Positions 54,371-62,721 of a stretch of 64,000 nucleotides of DNA are shown one piece after another; position 1 is the stretch's first letter; every line of letters begins with the position of its first letter. A program made the translations under genes and the position numbers. Source of the DNA: Leptospira vanthielii serovar Holland str. Waz Holland = ATCC 700522 (lineage in GTDB: Bacteria > Spirochaetota > Leptospiria > Leptospirales > Leptospiraceae); NCBI RefSeq assembly GCF_000332455.1, contig NZ_AOGY02000069.1, positions 62,001 through 126,000 of the forward strand. Direction: 5' to 3'. The notes beneath the pieces are model-generated. The model saw only the letters and a program-made list of their open reading frames with translations, made no database searches and was not told the origin of the DNA.

Positions 54371-55330
54371 TTGAAAGTCATCACTGCAAGAAAGTATGGT
54401 ACCCCAGAAGTACTTCGATTAGAAGAATGGGAAACACCTTCTCCAAAAAAAAATGAAATCAGAATCAAAATTTATAATACCTCTGTAAATTCGGCTGATT
54501 GGCGTCTTCGTAAACCTGATCCCAAACTCGTTCGATTGTTTTTCGGAATCACCAAATTAAGGCAACCCATCCTCGGAGGATCCATCTCAGGTGTGGTCGA
54601 TGCTGTTGGAGAAAACGTTACCAAGTTTCAGGTGGGAGACAAAATTTTTGGATCCACGGGTTTACGCATGGGAGCATACGCCGAATCCATTTGTTTACCG
54701 GAATCTTCAGTAATCACGATTCTTCCAAAAGAAATGTCTTTTCCGGAAGGTGCTACCTTACCTTTTGGAAGTTTAACTGCCCTCGACTTCATTCAAAAAT
54801 GTAACCTACAAAAAAACCAAACCATCATTATATATGGTGCCTCCAGTTCTGTGGGTACTGCTGCCATCCAATTGACAAAACATTTTGGTGCCATTGTAAC
54901 AGCTGTTTGCAGTAAAGGAAATTTCGAATTAGTCAAATCTCTCGGTGCGGATTTTGTTATGGATTATGAAGGGTTCCACTCCGAATCGCATAACAAAACT
55001 TATGATGTTGTATTTGAATGTGTAGGTAAATCTTCAACTCCCTCCAACCTAAAACATCTTACCCAAGGAGGAGTTTTGGTTTTAGTGGGAGCTTCTTTTA
55101 AAGATATGTTTCAAGCAGCATGGATTTCCTTAACCAAGAAAATTAATATCAAATTTGGACCAATTGCAGAGACTTTAGAGAATTTGAATTTTTTAGCGGA
55201 GTTAACCAAAAATGGAACCTTTAAAGTGGTGATTGATAAGTCTTATCCTTTAGAAGAAATGGTGGAAGCTCACCGTTATGTAGAAGCTGGGCACAAAAAA
55301 GGGAATGTAGTGATCAATATCACGGTCTAA
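54371..55330 (+). CDS. Zinc-independent MDR alcohol dehydrogenase / quinone oxidoreductase
   Basis: A 319-residue medium-chain oxidoreductase reducing quinones or enones with NADPH. The N-terminal GroES-like domain (VLRLEEWETPSPKKNEIRIK and GGSISGVVDAVGENVTKFQV) and the Rossmann domain (IIYGASSSVGTAAIQLTKHF) are typical; no structural-zinc cysteine cluster is present. The start codon is TTG at 54371, 8 nt after CAGGAG. Control by the divergent TetR protein is likely from the palindrome in its promoter, suggesting induction by the xenobiotic or quinone that the TetR protein binds. Confidence 0.9.
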   Translation: MKVITARKYGTPEVLRLEEWETPSPKKNEIRIKIYNTSVNSADWRLRKPDPKLVRLFFGITKLRQPILGGSISGVVDAVGENVTKFQVGDKIFGSTGLRMGAYAESICLPESSVITILPKEMSFPEGATLPFGSLTALDFIQKCNLQKNQTIIIYGASSSVGTAAIQLTKHFGAIVTAVCSKGNFELVKSLGADFVMDYEGFHSESHNKTYDVVFECVGKSSTPSNLKHLTQGGVLVLVGASFKDMFQAAWISLTKKINIKFGPIAETLENLNFLAELTKNGTFKVVIDKSYPLEEMVEAHRYVEAGHKKGNVVINITV

Positions 55331-55345
55331 CTAAAGTTTAACTAT

Positions 55346-55382
55346 AATAAACAAAAATCCTACCGCAAATCATTGCGGTAGG
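55346..55382 (-). terminator. Terminator of the small Cys-rich protein gene
   Basis: CCTACCGCAA (55359-55368), loop ATCA, TTGCGGTAGG (55373-55382): a perfect 10-bp stem. On the minus strand it is followed by ATTTTTGTTTATT, giving the U-run. It lies 14 nt after the stop of the gene at 55397, and may also slow readthrough from the convergent MDR gene. Confidence 0.85.
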
Positions 55383-55396
55383 TCATCACAAATGGT

Positions 55397-55678
55397 TTAA
55401 TTGATTTTTTTGGTTTTGTTTTGTTTTACTGTTTCCATAAAGGTTAGATCGTTATAAGAACGATCCACTTTACAAACCTTTACATTGGCTGCGGTAGAAC
55501 AAGAAGCAGTACCGGAAATTTTACAACCTTTTGCTTCGCAGGCCTTTCTGTCCTTTCCTCTACACTGTTCGCAACCGTTGGTACTTCCGTTTCCACAAAG
55601 AAAACAATCTTCTGCTACCAATGTGGTAGAAGCCAAAACCGTCATCAGCATAAAGCTAATCGTGACCAATGTTCTCAT
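55397..55678 (-). CDS. Small secreted cysteine-rich protein
   Basis: A 93-residue protein with a signal peptide (hydrophobic core ISFMLMTVLASTTLVA) and a mature part of about 70 residues containing eight cysteines: CFLC, GCEQC, ACEAKGC, SC and VC. The even number suggests disulfide bonds in the periplasm or outside the cell, or a metal site. The tail is lysine/asparagine rich. No known domain recognised. It has its own terminator, and AAGGAG lies upstream of the ATG. It could be a small structural or metal-binding protein. Confidence 0.75.
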   Translation of the reverse strand: MRTLVTISFMLMTVLASTTLVAEDCFLCGNGSTNGCEQCRGKDRKACEAKGCKISGTASCSTAANVKVCKVDRSYNDLTFMETVKQNKTKKIN

Positions 55679-55759
55679 ATTATCTCCTTCTTATCTGTTC
55701 GAAAAAACAGCAAGAGGATGAATTCTATCGGAAGTCAATAAATTGACAAACTCATTTTT

Positions 55760-56587
55760 CTATTTTGGAATGGGTGGTAACACGTAAAATAGAATCGCAA
55801 AAAAATGACAAAGACTTCCGCTTAAAACAAATAGATGCCATATAGCGTGATTAAAAGGTAACCTGTCCCATAGGTAAAATATAACACCCACAGTGTAACT
55901 AAGCCCACCTGCTACTAACCAAGAAATTCCCCCAACTCCAATTGCTGTTCGAATGTCTTTGACAACAAAAATGGCAAGCCATCCCATTAGGATATAAACT
56001 ACAACGCGAGCCCCACTGTATTTGCCTGGAAACAATAACAATAATAGAACTCCAGCAAAGGCAAGGATCCATACGATAAGAAATAGAGTCCAACCCCACT
56101 CTGAATGCTCACGTAAACTAACAAGCGTAAATGGAGTGTAAGTCCCTGCAATCAAAAGATAGATTGATGCATGGTCTATCACTTTAAAGATACGTTTTGT
56201 AGCGGAATGATAGATTCCATGGTAAAGAGTGGAAGCAAGATACAATAAAATGAGTGTGGCCCCATAAATGGCAGAACTAACAATATGCCAAATATCACCA
56301 TAGAGAACAGCCATCGTCAATAGTAGAGAAAGTCCGGCAATACTCAAACCCCCACCAATCCCATGAGTGACAGCATTCGCAATTTCATGGCCGATGGAAT
56401 ACTCGTGAATGGTATCAATGAGTTCTGTCACAGTTGGATTCGATTCCATAGCCAACACTGGCTTTAAATCAGGTGAGGATTGTTTGGTTATATTTTTTGG
56501 TTTGGATTTAGTAATTTGTTTGTTTACCGGTTTTGAAGTACGGGTCGCTTTTTTTGCGGGATTGGCTTTTGACTTTTTCGCTTTCAT
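55760..56587 (-). CDS. Hemolysin III / PAQR-family membrane protein with charged N-terminal tail
   Basis: A 275-residue protein from ATG 56587. The first 50 residues are lysine/proline rich (KAKKSKANPAKKATRTSKP) and not part of the family. The membrane part starts with YSIGHEIANAVTHGIGGGLS and contains SSAIYGATLILLYLASTLYH, FKVIDHASIYLLIAGTYTPF and a final FNHAIWHLFVLSGSLCHF, the conserved Ser/His/Asp residues of the PAQR hydrolase fold with seven helices. Bacterial members are called hemolysin III, but haemolysis is rarely shown. Its start abuts a truncated ATPase fragment, hinting that the upstream region was rearranged. Confidence 0.9.
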   Translation of the reverse strand: MKAKKSKANPAKKATRTSKPVNKQITKSKPKNITKQSSPDLKPVLAMESNPTVTELIDTIHEYSIGHEIANAVTHGIGGGLSIAGLSLLLTMAVLYGDIWHIVSSAIYGATLILLYLASTLYHGIYHSATKRIFKVIDHASIYLLIAGTYTPFTLVSLREHSEWGWTLFLIVWILAFAGVLLLLLFPGKYSGARVVVYILMGWLAIFVVKDIRTAIGVGGISWLVAGGLSYTVGVIFYLWDRLPFNHAIWHLFVLSGSLCHFFAILFYVLPPIPK

Positions 56588-56589
56588 AA

Positions 56590-56871
56590 GATGATTGTTA
56601 CACCAATCAAGATCGTATTTTTTTAACTCGTCAACCGAAAGAAACAATATGGATCAATCAATTTGTAGACCTCGTAGATTACTTGCCATTAGTTTCTATC
56701 AGCATTGCCGCTCTTGGTGCCTTTTTACCATTTACAAAAATAGAAACCTATTTCGGACTTGTGCCTCCGCCGATGGAGTTTTATGCAATTTTAGCGTCTA
56801 TGGTTGTCATTTATCTTATGGTAGAGGAAACTGCGAAAAGGATTTTTTATCGTTTCCAGAGTAGAAAGTAA
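56590..56871 (+). pseudogene. C-terminal remnant of a P-type cation ATPase
   Basis: The + strand frame from about 56590 to the TAA at 56871 reads without stops and matches the last two helices of P-type (MgtA-like) ATPases. SISIAALGAFLPF, ETYFGLVPPPMEFYAILASM and VIYLMVEETAKRIFYRFQ correspond to the usual LP, P-L/P-Y/F-x-A and final VK-x-x-x-x-R elements. About nine tenths of the pump (catalytic domains included) is missing, and no start or ribosome site is seen. Its broken edge touches the hemolysin III start codon at 56587, so a deletion or insertion joined the two. Confidence 0.65.
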
Positions 56872-56886
56872 AATCCAAAGCGCCAG

Positions 56887-56939
56887 GGATCGAAGTGGAA
56901 ATCCTTTGCACGGATGTGCAAAGATTGAAACGGAGAGCC
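56887..56939. repeat. REP-like element: hairpin flanked by degenerate direct repeats
   Basis: CTTTGCAC-GGAT-GTGCAAAG (56904-56923) is a perfect 8-bp hairpin. It is flanked by two 18-nt direct repeats, GGATCGAAGTGGAAATCC (56887-56904) and AGATTGAAACGGAGAGCC (56922-56939), with 12 of 18 positions identical. The block is more GC-rich than its surroundings and lies next to a gene remnant, as expected for a dispersed intergenic element. Confidence 0.55.
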
Positions 56940-57004
56940 CGATCGGATCCTCATTTAAATTATGATGAACCATCCAATGCGAGGCGCCCCAATCCTAATA
57001 GATG

Positions 57005-57343
57005 TTATTCGGAAGTTTTTTTCTTCTTATCGTCTTTTTTCTTTTTGGCTTCTTTGGCCTTGTCGTTCATCTCTGATTTTTTCTCTTCTCGTTTTTCCAT
57101 ACGAGCAGATTTCATCTCTTCTAAAGTTACAGATCCATCTGCATCTTTATCGATTTCGGTAAAAAAACCATCATGGAATTTTTGCCATTCTTCCTTAGAG
57201 ACTTTGTTATCGCTGTTGGTATCCATTTTTTTGAAATGATCCCCTGCCATCGCATTTTTTCCATGGCCATCGTGGTCGTGAGCAAAAACAGATGCCGTCA
57301 AGAGGAAAGCAACACTTGTAAAGATAGTTAAAATTTTTTTCAT
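57005..57343 (-). CDS. Secreted EF-hand calcium-binding protein
   Basis: A 112-residue protein with a signal peptide (LTIFTSVAFLLTASVFA), a short His-rich stretch (HDHDGHG), and two EF-hand loops: DTNSDNKVSKEE and DKDADGSVTLEE, both with Asp/Asn at positions 1, 3 and 5 and Glu at 12. The last 40 residues are almost all charged (KKSEMNDKAKEAKKKKDDKK), a likely flexible tail that may bind acidic surfaces. A periplasmic Ca2+ buffer or sensor is the best guess. It is transcribed alone. Confidence 0.87.
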   Translation of the reverse strand: MKKILTIFTSVAFLLTASVFAHDHDGHGKNAMAGDHFKKMDTNSDNKVSKEEWQKFHDGFFTEIDKDADGSVTLEEMKSARMEKREEKKSEMNDKAKEAKKKKDDKKKKTSE

Positions 57344-57462
57344 AAAAAACCTCGGCCTAACCTTAGAGGGATTTTTTTTTTCGTCAAGACCTTAGTTTAT
57401 ATTTTTTAGTCAAAATCAAAGCACAGAGAAGAGAGATAGGCGAATGATAAATTCCCGGTTTT

Positions 57463-57502
57463 TACAAAAGAGAGGTTCTACAATTTACCTTCGTCTTTTG
57501 TA
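57463..57502. repeat. Inverted repeat upstream of the serine hydrolase
   Basis: TACAAAAGA (57463-57471) and TCTTTTGTA (57494-57502) are perfect 9-bp arms around 22 nt. It lies 66 nt before the chosen hydrolase start. Operator or chance; weak evidence. Confidence 0.35.
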
Positions 57503-57568
57503 GATTCATTTAGATTTTTGTATCCAAACTTTCAATCTATGTTACCATTTCTAAATTCGATTTTGTGG

Positions 57569-58759
57569 ATGAAACCATTGAAACAGAAAATTTATCTTAC
57601 TCTCACATCTCTTCTTTTGGTTTTTTGGATTTCCTCTCCGTTAAAAGCAAATCCCTTATCTACTGAGGATTGCCCTATCCCCATAATGGATCAGGATTGG
57701 CAAATTAGTAATTCCATCGATACGGGATTTGATCAAAAGAATTTTTGTCATTTAGCCAGAGAGATTGGATCGGAGGAAAGCGAACTGCATTCCATTGTGA
57801 TCGAACGACACGGAAAATTGGTCACCGAAGTATACAACACGAGAAAGGATAAACCATTTAACAAACGCTATGGGCTTAGGTTTCCTTTCGATGGAGAGAC
57901 CGCCTTCGATTCCAACACCTTACATGATGTACGTTCAGTGAGTAAATCAGTAACCTCTTTACTTTTTGGAATTGCGATTGATAAAAAAATAATAGAAGGT
58001 GTGAACTTTTCTGTTTTATCCTACTATCCGGAATTATCCATTCCTAGTGACGACCCAAGGATTGAGATCACCTGGAAACATCTCCTAACAATGAGTAGTG
58101 GACTAGATTGGGAAGAATGGAGGTTTGGGTTTTTATTCAGTGATGAAACAAGGCTCCTTTGGAAAATGGACATTCCTGGTTTTGTTATGGATCGGGAAGT
58201 CACAAAGAAACCGGGAAGTAAATTCAAATACAATGGAGGAGGAACATCGCTACTTTCTGATATTTTAATAAAGAAAACAGGTAAATCTCTTACTGTTTTG
58301 GCAAAGGAATGGTTGTTTGATCCCTTAGAAATCCAAAACTTTGAATGGGTAGAAGACCGAAATGGAAGAGCTCTTGCCCATGCCGGTCTACGACTAAGAC
58401 CAAGGGACATGCTAAAATTAGGAAGGCTTATTTTAAATCAAGGGATTTGGAAAGGAAAACAAATTATTTCAAAACAGTGGTTAGATGAATCATTATCGCG
58501 ACATATTGATTCTGATGTTACTCTATTCCGAAAAGATAAAAAGTCTTTAGGTTATGGATACCAGTGGTGGCTCGGTGAAACCGTTCTCGGTGAAAGGAAA
58601 ATTCCTTGGTCTTTGGCCCTTGGAAACGGTGGGCAACTGATCTTTGTAATCCCCTCTTTGGATATGACGATAGTCACTACGGCCGGTGGTTATGGAGATC
58701 CAACTTCCATCCAAAAGACAATCGATTTAGTCGAAAATATCCTAACAACCGTAAAGTGA
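57569..58759 (+). CDS. Beta-lactamase-fold serine hydrolase (class C / esterase type)
   Basis: A 396-residue exported hydrolase from ATG 57569, with a signal peptide (KIYLTLTSLLLVFWISS). The catalytic SxxK is in DVRSVSKSVTSLLFG and the second motif region is FKYNGGGTSLLSDIL, where the usual YxN is shifted. The third box reads ALGNGGQLIFVIP, with GNGGQ in place of GHGGQ. Members are esterases, D-amino peptidases or beta-lactamase relatives; the altered motifs argue against true beta-lactamase activity. Earlier TTG/ATG starts (57518, 57539) would only lengthen the part before the signal peptide. Confidence 0.87.
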   Translation: MKPLKQKIYLTLTSLLLVFWISSPLKANPLSTEDCPIPIMDQDWQISNSIDTGFDQKNFCHLAREIGSEESELHSIVIERHGKLVTEVYNTRKDKPFNKRYGLRFPFDGETAFDSNTLHDVRSVSKSVTSLLFGIAIDKKIIEGVNFSVLSYYPELSIPSDDPRIEITWKHLLTMSSGLDWEEWRFGFLFSDETRLLWKMDIPGFVMDREVTKKPGSKFKYNGGGTSLLSDILIKKTGKSLTVLAKEWLFDPLEIQNFEWVEDRNGRALAHAGLRLRPRDMLKLGRLILNQGIWKGKQIISKQWLDESLSRHIDSDVTLFRKDKKSLGYGYQWWLGETVLGERKIPWSLALGNGGQLIFVIPSLDMTIVTTAGGYGDPTSIQKTIDLVENILTTVK

Positions 58760-58770
58760 AAGAGTCACAA

Positions 58771-58803
58771 TAAGGCCAGACTCAGTTTGAGATCTTGGCC
58801 TTA
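58771..58803. terminator. Hairpin between convergent genes
   Basis: TAAGGCCA (58771-58778) pairs with TGGCCTTA (58796-58803), with an inner CTCA-GTT-TGAG stem. No T-run follows on either side, so this is a possible factor-assisted bidirectional terminator for the hydrolase and acyl-CoA dehydrogenase genes. Confidence 0.4.
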
Positions 58804-58839
58804 GGTTAAGGCTTGCGCAGAGGATTTAAAAAAATCCCC

Positions 58840-60588
58840 TTATCCAAAATTCTGAATTCGATACAAACAAGATTGAGCAATCGCAGCACTGTCGATGACA
58901 TAGGCGAGGCAATCTTTTTCCCAAACTTCTTTTATATTGGAATCAGCGATTTTGAAAATCGCTTTTTCATATAACAGACTGCAAAGATACCTAGACATTT
59001 GGATCATTAAATTCTCTGCAACGGTTTCCTTTCTTGTTTCCTCTTGAATGCCACGCATTTCACGAATGGCTTCTTCTAAAACACGTTCTTGTTCTAAGAG
59101 AAATTGCGACGGTGTTGGAATCTCTGCTTTTAGTGAATTTAAATACTTTCTGAAATTTCCGTCCCCTGCCATACCCGCAAGGATGGCTCCTGTCGCAATT
59201 CGCACATGGATTTGGCTTGTACCTTCGTAAATAGTGTTAATCCTTGAGTCCCGAAACATGCGAGAGATATCATAATCTTCTGTGTAACCAGCACCACCAA
59301 ATACTTGTACGGCGAGATTTGCACATTTATGTCCTTCCTCAGAACTATAGTATTTTGCCATAGGAGTGAGAGTGGAAGCTAAAGTGGACCAATATTTAAC
59401 CTTTTCATCTTTTCTGATCTCTCTATCGTCTTTGCCGGCTTTTTCCATTCGAATTTGGTGGTGTTGGTACATATCAATCACACGAGCCGTTTCGAGAGTG
59501 AGTAGTCGCATAGCATTGGTTTCGCGTTTGATTTTATGGATCATTTCCGCAACGGCCGGAATTTCTGCGATGGGTTTTCCAAACTGTTTTCTCTCATTGG
59601 CATACTTGACACATTCATAATATCCCGCAGCTCCACCACCACAACCACCAGAAGCACTCACAAGACGCATAAAGTTAGTCATCCCTGCTGTATACCGGGT
59701 AAGCCCGAGGCCTTCCTCTCCGAGAATCTCACCATAAGTATTTTCATAGACAATTTCGCAAGTCGGAGAGGCATGAATCCCCATCTTCTTTTCAATCCCT
59801 GCGACAAATACATCTTGGCTTTTGACAATGAATACCGACAAACCTCTGGCTCCACCCTCGGATTTTCCCGTGCGAGCTAAGGTAAGAAGGAGTGCGGGAT
59901 TTTCTCCCAAACCACAACCTTGAGAGATAAATCGCTTAGTTCCAGTTAGTCGATAGCTTCCATCTTCTTGTTTTACCGCAACGGTTCTTACATTATTAAG
60001 ATCCGATCCGTAATCAGGTTCAGTGAGTGACATGGCAAACAAACATTCTCCAGTGGCAGCTTTGGTGGCATAGGTTTCAATCTGTTCGGGTGTTCCAAAC
60101 CTCGCCACAATTTGAGCTAAGTTGAGTAAGGTGGTTGTCATACAAAAAGAAACATCGGCCCGTGCCATAAGCATGGCATAGAGCGCACCTACTGTCGCAG
60201 GAAAAGCAAGGCCCCCAGCCTCTCTCGAAATGGAATAGGCCATAAGGCCGGTATTTCTAAATTTTTCATAAATCTCTATCGTTTCTTTGGGAAAAATGAC
60301 CTTTCCATTAGAATATTTCAATTCATTGCGATCCATGGTTTGGGATTTTTGAGACACATCCTTTCCGAAAAAATCTCCCATCGCATCCAAACTGGAAGTA
60401 TACAACTCCATAGCTTCTTCTTTTGTAGAAGGAGCCATTTCAAACCTTGGGTTTTTAGTTTTAATGAATGTTTGGTGGTCAAAAAAGCCTTCCCCTTCTG
60501 TTTCCCGAATGATAGAATCCCAGTCGAGAAGTTGGTTAAAAATTACCTGTAAATCGGTATCCTCTGAAAAATAATTATTTGCGATCAT
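58840..60588 (-). CDS. Acyl-CoA dehydrogenase with long C-terminal domain
   Basis: An FAD enzyme for the first step of beta-oxidation. Over 582 residues it has the N-terminal helical, middle beta and C-terminal helical domains: SLTEPDYGSDLNNVRTVAV (flavin/substrate contact), GTKRFISQG, VKYANERKQFGKPIAEIPAV and QVFGGAGYTEDYDISRMFRD followed by INTIYEGTSQIH, whose Glu is the usual catalytic base. The extra 40-60 residues at both ends mark the long-chain branch. It lies 10 nt after fadH on the same strand; the pair is probably controlled by the divergent TetR protein. Confidence 0.95.
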   Translation of the reverse strand: MIANNYFSEDTDLQVIFNQLLDWDSIIRETEGEGFFDHQTFIKTKNPRFEMAPSTKEEAMELYTSSLDAMGDFFGKDVSQKSQTMDRNELKYSNGKVIFPKETIEIYEKFRNTGLMAYSISREAGGLAFPATVGALYAMLMARADVSFCMTTTLLNLAQIVARFGTPEQIETYATKAATGECLFAMSLTEPDYGSDLNNVRTVAVKQEDGSYRLTGTKRFISQGCGLGENPALLLTLARTGKSEGGARGLSVFIVKSQDVFVAGIEKKMGIHASPTCEIVYENTYGEILGEEGLGLTRYTAGMTNFMRLVSASGGCGGGAAGYYECVKYANERKQFGKPIAEIPAVAEMIHKIKRETNAMRLLTLETARVIDMYQHHQIRMEKAGKDDREIRKDEKVKYWSTLASTLTPMAKYYSSEEGHKCANLAVQVFGGAGYTEDYDISRMFRDSRINTIYEGTSQIHVRIATGAILAGMAGDGNFRKYLNSLKAEIPTPSQFLLEQERVLEEAIREMRGIQEETRKETVAENLMIQMSRYLCSLLYEKAIFKIADSNIKEVWEKDCLAYVIDSAAIAQSCLYRIQNFG

Positions 60589-60598
60589 GTTTTTTCTC

Positions 60599-62596
60599 CT
60601 AATTAATGCTATGTGCTGCTTCTAAACCTTCAAAAAAGGCTCGTTTGGCATCGATGTTTCTTGGATCCTTGGCTCCACCAATGACTATGGTTGGTTTGTT
60701 CGGATATTTGTTTTGGAATTCCTCTAAAAGTGAAGTTTCTTTTTCTTGCCCCACACATAAGATGATGGAATCACAAGGATACAAAAATTCCTCTCCGTTT
60801 TTTAATTCGACTTTGAGACCCTCTTTTGTCACTTCTTTGTATGTCAGTCCATGAAAGAACTCAACTCCCACTGATTCTAACTCTTGTTTGAGTGCCCAAA
60901 AGGTTGTAGGCCCAAGGCCTGCTCCATGTTTTCCATTCCGACGAAACACTGCCACATCCCTTTTGGCCTTTTCTTTTTGTACGCCTGCATCGGTAAAGGA
61001 ACTGATATTGTACTTCTTATCATAAGAAGCAAGGGTCGGATCCTCTTCTTCTGTCAATCTATGTGCCACATCCACACCAATCCCTCCTCCACCGATCACA
61101 GCCACTCTTTTGCCTGGTTGAAACTTTCCAGTGAGATACTCAGTATAGTTTCCAGAGGGAAGATTTTCTAGTCCTTTTAAGGAAAACTCTCTTGGTTTCA
61201 CACCACTTGCAAAAATTGTAACATCTGGATTTTCTGTTTCTAACAATGTTAGAGTTGCTGTTGTATTCAATCGTATATCAACACCTAAAGCAGGAAGTTC
61301 ATTGGAAAAATAACGGATGGTTTCTTTAAACTCCGACTTACCAGGAATATGCGAAGCTAATTGGAATTGTCCCCCAAGCACATTTGCTTTTTCGATCAAA
61401 GTAACTTTGTGACCAAGACTTGCACTGGCACGGGCCGCTTCAAGTCCAGCAGGACCTGTTCCAATGATAAGAACTTTTTTAGGGTCTTTTACTTTTGGCT
61501 TTGTAAATTCTAATTCATTAACTGCTTCTGGATTTACGATACAAGAAACGGATTTTTCTTGGAAGGCATGGTCAAGGCAAGCCTGGTTACAAGCAACACA
61601 AGTATTGATTCGATTTGACATACCCAATTGGAATTTTTTAACAATGGAAGGATCAGCTAAAAATGGCCTTGCCATGGAAATGATATCTGCCCTATTCTCA
61701 TCGAACACTTGTTGCATGGTAATAGGATCATTCACTCTGTTGGAAGCAATGATTGGAACACCAGGTGTATTTTCTTTGATACGACTTGCAATGGAAACCC
61801 ATGCTCCTCTCGGAACCAGTTGGCTTATGGTTGGGATTCTTGATTCATGCCAACCAATACCTATGTTGAGTGCAGAAACTTTCTCATCGCGTAAGGTTTG
61901 TGCAAGCTCCACTACTTCTTCAAAGGTTGGATTTCCTGGAATGAGATCAATTCCAGACATTCGAAAAATCACAGGAAATCCTTCGGGTAATTGTTTTTTT
62001 ACCGCACGCACTACTTCGATAGAAAGGTTAATTCTCCGTTTAGAGTCTCCGCCAAAATAATCATTTCGTTTGTTTGTGACGGCAGAAAAAAATTGGTTTA
62101 AAAGATACCCTTCACTACCCATAATTTCCACGGCTCCAAAACCAACTTCGCGGGCAAGTTTTGCTGCTTTTCCAAAATCTTCTACTGTATTCCAACATTC
62201 TTCTTCGGAGAGTTCTTTTGGAACATAACGGTTGATTGGTACTCTGATAGCAGAAGGAGCCACACAAGACCTACTCGCAGCATACCTTCCTGCATGAAAT
62301 AACTGGGCACACATTGTCCCCTTTCCTTTTAGGAGTGAGTTCATCTGTTCTAATTCTTTTGCATGTTCTGTATTTTGGATGTTAAAAAAAGTATGAGAGC
62401 CCTTTCCAACTTCATTCACACTGATCCCACCTGTGACAATGAGTCCCACTCCTCCCTCAAATCGTTTGCCGTAAAATGCAGCCATACGATCGGCAGTTCC
62501 CGTTTCTCCTTCCACACCGAGATGCATAGATCCCATAATGAACCGATTGGGAAGGGTGAAATTGCCAAGAGAGATGGGTGAAAAAGCTGTATTCAT
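60599..62596 (-). CDS. fadH: 2,4-dienoyl-CoA reductase (NADPH)
   Basis: The FMN/FAD/4Fe-4S enzyme that reduces 2,4-dienoyl-CoA during unsaturated fatty acid breakdown; 665 residues. An N-terminal old-yellow-enzyme barrel (PNRFIMGSMHLGVEGE, QLFHAGRYA, GYLLNQFFSAVTNKRNDYFG) is followed by the cluster motif CVACNQACLDHAF with a fourth Cys in VSCIVNP, and by FAD- and NADPH-binding Rossmann folds (VLIIGTGPAGLEAARAS and VAVIGGGGIGVDVAHRL). AGGA lies ahead of its ATG. It is first in an operon with the acyl-CoA dehydrogenase. Two operator-like repeats sit upstream. Confidence 0.95.
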   Translation of the reverse strand: MNTAFSPISLGNFTLPNRFIMGSMHLGVEGETGTADRMAAFYGKRFEGGVGLIVTGGISVNEVGKGSHTFFNIQNTEHAKELEQMNSLLKGKGTMCAQLFHAGRYAASRSCVAPSAIRVPINRYVPKELSEEECWNTVEDFGKAAKLAREVGFGAVEIMGSEGYLLNQFFSAVTNKRNDYFGGDSKRRINLSIEVVRAVKKQLPEGFPVIFRMSGIDLIPGNPTFEEVVELAQTLRDEKVSALNIGIGWHESRIPTISQLVPRGAWVSIASRIKENTPGVPIIASNRVNDPITMQQVFDENRADIISMARPFLADPSIVKKFQLGMSNRINTCVACNQACLDHAFQEKSVSCIVNPEAVNELEFTKPKVKDPKKVLIIGTGPAGLEAARASASLGHKVTLIEKANVLGGQFQLASHIPGKSEFKETIRYFSNELPALGVDIRLNTTATLTLLETENPDVTIFASGVKPREFSLKGLENLPSGNYTEYLTGKFQPGKRVAVIGGGGIGVDVAHRLTEEEDPTLASYDKKYNISSFTDAGVQKEKAKRDVAVFRRNGKHGAGLGPTTFWALKQELESVGVEFFHGLTYKEVTKEGLKVELKNGEEFLYPCDSIILCVGQEKETSLLEEFQNKYPNKPTIVIGGAKDPRNIDAKRAFFEGLEAAHSIN

Positions 62597-62623
62597 TCTG
62601 ACTTAATCCTCATTTGAATTAAT

Positions 62624-62678
62624 TTACCATTGGTAATATTTTGGAAAATTGAGGCAAGCCATAAATTACCACCGGTAA
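62624..62678. promoter_or_regulatory. Paired TetR operators TTACCNNNGGTAA
   Basis: TTACCATTGGTAA (62624-62636) and TTACCACCGGTAA (62666-62678) share the same 13-nt palindrome. Their centres are 42 bp apart, about four helical turns. They lie between the divergent fadH operon and TetR gene, and could serve both. Confidence 0.8.
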
Positions 62679-62721
62679 ATAACTACTGGCAATCTAAAGC
62701 GTAACAGCTAAAAATGGGGAA

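Noticed and set aside
56595..56864. Cys-rich 89-codon frame on the + strand
   Set aside because: It is a shifted frame of the P-type ATPase remnant, which explains the DNA better.
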